A program made the position numbers and the translations under genes. From the NCBI GenBank assembly GCA_011522905.1, contig WTIB01000136.1:1-5658 (forward strand): DNA of 5,658 nt, read 5' to 3'. Positions 4,808-5,658 of the stretch are shown in pieces. Within the stretch, counting starts at the first letter, position 1, and every line of letters begins with the position of its first letter. The notes below the pieces were generated by a model. That model had not been told where the DNA came from. It made no database searches and was given only the letters and a program-made list of their open reading frames with translations. Source of the DNA: Crocinitomicaceae bacterium (GTDB lineage Bacteria > Bacteroidota > Bacteroidia > Flavobacteriales_D > Crocinitomicaceae).

Positions 4808-5658
4808 CAAGCTTTATTAGTAGAACGCGAATTGAAAGAAAATTGGGGCTTCAAGGAAGTTGACACTCGGGACTGGCTACCTGCTAGCGTACCAGGAACG
4901 GTACATACAGATCTTATGGCCAATGGATTGATTGAGGATCCATTTTACCGGCTCAATGAACGCAAGGTCCAATGGGTGGATAAAAAAGATTGGGTATATC
5001 AATGCTCCTTTGAAATAAGCCCAGAGGAATTTGAGCGACAGCATCATGAATTGCGTTTTGAAGGACTGGATACATATGCTTCAGTATATGTCAACGATAT
5101 CCGAGTATTGCAGACCAATAACATGCACCGTTCTTACACTGTCGATGTCAAAGAACATTTACTTGAAGGAACCAACACCCTACGTATTCTTTTAGAATCC
5201 CCAATCAGAAAAGGCATTGAGCTTTATGATGCCCTTGATTACAAGATACCCGTATCAGCCAACGACCAAGCCGAAACCGGTGAAGTTCCAGGTGGAAAAC
5301 GCGTCAATGTCTTTACCCGAAAAGCCGCCTACCATTACGGCTGGGACTGGGGTCCTCGACTTGTCACCTCTGGAATCTGGAGACCTGTTACGCTTATCAG
5401 CTGGGATGACTTTCGAATTAGCGACATGGTCTTGAATCAAGAGCTGAATGGAGATGTAGCTCGTATTTTGGCTCACTTAGAAATTGAATCGAGTATTGAA
5501 AATGCCAATGCCCTACTTCAGCTCAAACTTGATGATGATGTCATTGCCAGTACAAAGGTGCGTTTAAGTAAGGGAAAACAAGACTTCAATATTCCCATTA
5601 AGATAGACCGACCAGAGCTTTGGTGGCCTAATGGATTGGGAAAACAGCACCTCTATAA
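4751..5658 (+). CDS. Beta-mannosidase, glycoside hydrolase family 2, exported (3' end beyond window)
   Basis: The first 302 codons of an exo-beta-mannosidase, an enzyme that releases mannose from the non-reducing ends of beta-mannosides such as mannan fragments or N-glycan cores. A signal peptide occupies residues 1-19 (PVLFTCLSALL core, cut near SHA), so it probably acts in the periplasm. Residues about 25-212 form the GH2 sugar-binding jelly-roll domain with beta-mannosidase hallmarks VPGTVHTDLMANGLIEDPFY (47-66), RFEGLDTYASVYVN (102-115) and RKAAYHYGWDWGPR (190-203). The Trp198-Asp199 pair belongs to the motif that shapes the mannose subsite. Residues from about 215 begin the immunoglobulin-like sandwich, which continues to ELWWPNGLGKQHLY at the window end. 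Family members are usually 800-860 residues, so the catalytic barrel and both catalytic glutamates lie outside. The reading frame is clean throughout; the final TAA of the window is out of frame. Confidence 0.94.
   Translation, partial: MRYFLPVLFTCLSALLSHAQALLVERELKENWGFKEVDTRDWLPASVPGTVHTDLMANGLIEDPFYRLNERKVQWVDKKDWVYQCSFEISPEEFERQHHELRFEGLDTYASVYVNDIRVLQTNNMHRSYTVDVKEHLLEGTNTLRILLESPIRKGIELYDALDYKIPVSANDQAETGEVPGGKRVNVFTRKAAYHYGWDWGPRLVTSGIWRPVTLISWDDFRISDMVLNQELNGDVARILAHLEIESSIENANALLQLKLDDDVIASTKVRLSKGKQDFNIPIKIDRPELWWPNGLGKQHLY

Noticed and set aside
5656..5658. TAA at the very end of the window as the stop of the beta-mannosidase
   Set aside because: The frame from 4751 reads CTC, TAT and then an incomplete AA codon, so the TAA is out of frame and the gene continues.
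1..5658. RNA genes, CRISPR arrays, insertion sequences, attachment sites
   Set aside because: The window is almost fully filled by six conserved protein genes; no tRNA-like folds, direct-repeat arrays, transposase motifs or terminal repeats were seen in the short gaps.

Overview
The window looks like an ordinary chromosomal stretch of a Bacteroidota bacterium, probably a free-living or marine Flavobacteriia/Cytophagia-type lineage. The evidence is a moderately AT-rich composition, TAnnTTTG-like promoter boxes, no obvious Shine-Dalgarno sites, and a secreted protein with a short type IX secretion (T9SS)-like C-terminal tail. It is gene-dense. Six protein genes were found, the first cut at its 5' end and the last at its 3' end. 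No RNA gene, insertion sequence, CRISPR array or gene-free stretch over 300 bases was seen; the largest gap is 90 bases.

Layout. (1) Bases 3-1722, plus strand: a steroid 5-alpha-reductase family membrane enzyme, then 7 bases later an extended short-chain dehydrogenase/reductase (SDR). They look like one transcription unit and could carry out successive reductive steps on a steroid-, sterol- or terpenoid-like lipid. (2) Bases 1719-2906, minus strand: a secreted S51-family (cyanophycinase-like) serine peptidase. It converges on the SDR gene and overlaps it by 4 bases. (3) Bases 2907-2996: a divergent regulatory gap with candidate promoters in both directions and two nested inverted repeats. (4) Bases 2997-4714, plus strand: a complete RhlE-type DEAD-box RNA helicase and, 2 bases later, a GNAT acetyltransferase, almost certainly co-transcribed. 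(5) From 4751 to the window end, plus strand: the first 302 codons of an exported glycoside hydrolase family 2 beta-mannosidase, preceded by a perfect TAnnTTTG box.

Functionally the window mixes lipid/steroid-type reduction, extracellular peptide scavenging, RNA remodelling and polysaccharide (mannan or mannoside) breakdown. The genes do not form one obvious pathway, and I see no convincing evidence of a new multi-gene system. The points most worth a second look are the 5-alpha-reductase/SDR pair, the secreted S51 peptidase with altered substrate-pocket residues, the nested inverted repeats in the divergent gap, and two genes whose promoter boxes end exactly 5 bases before the start codon, which suggests leaderless mRNAs.
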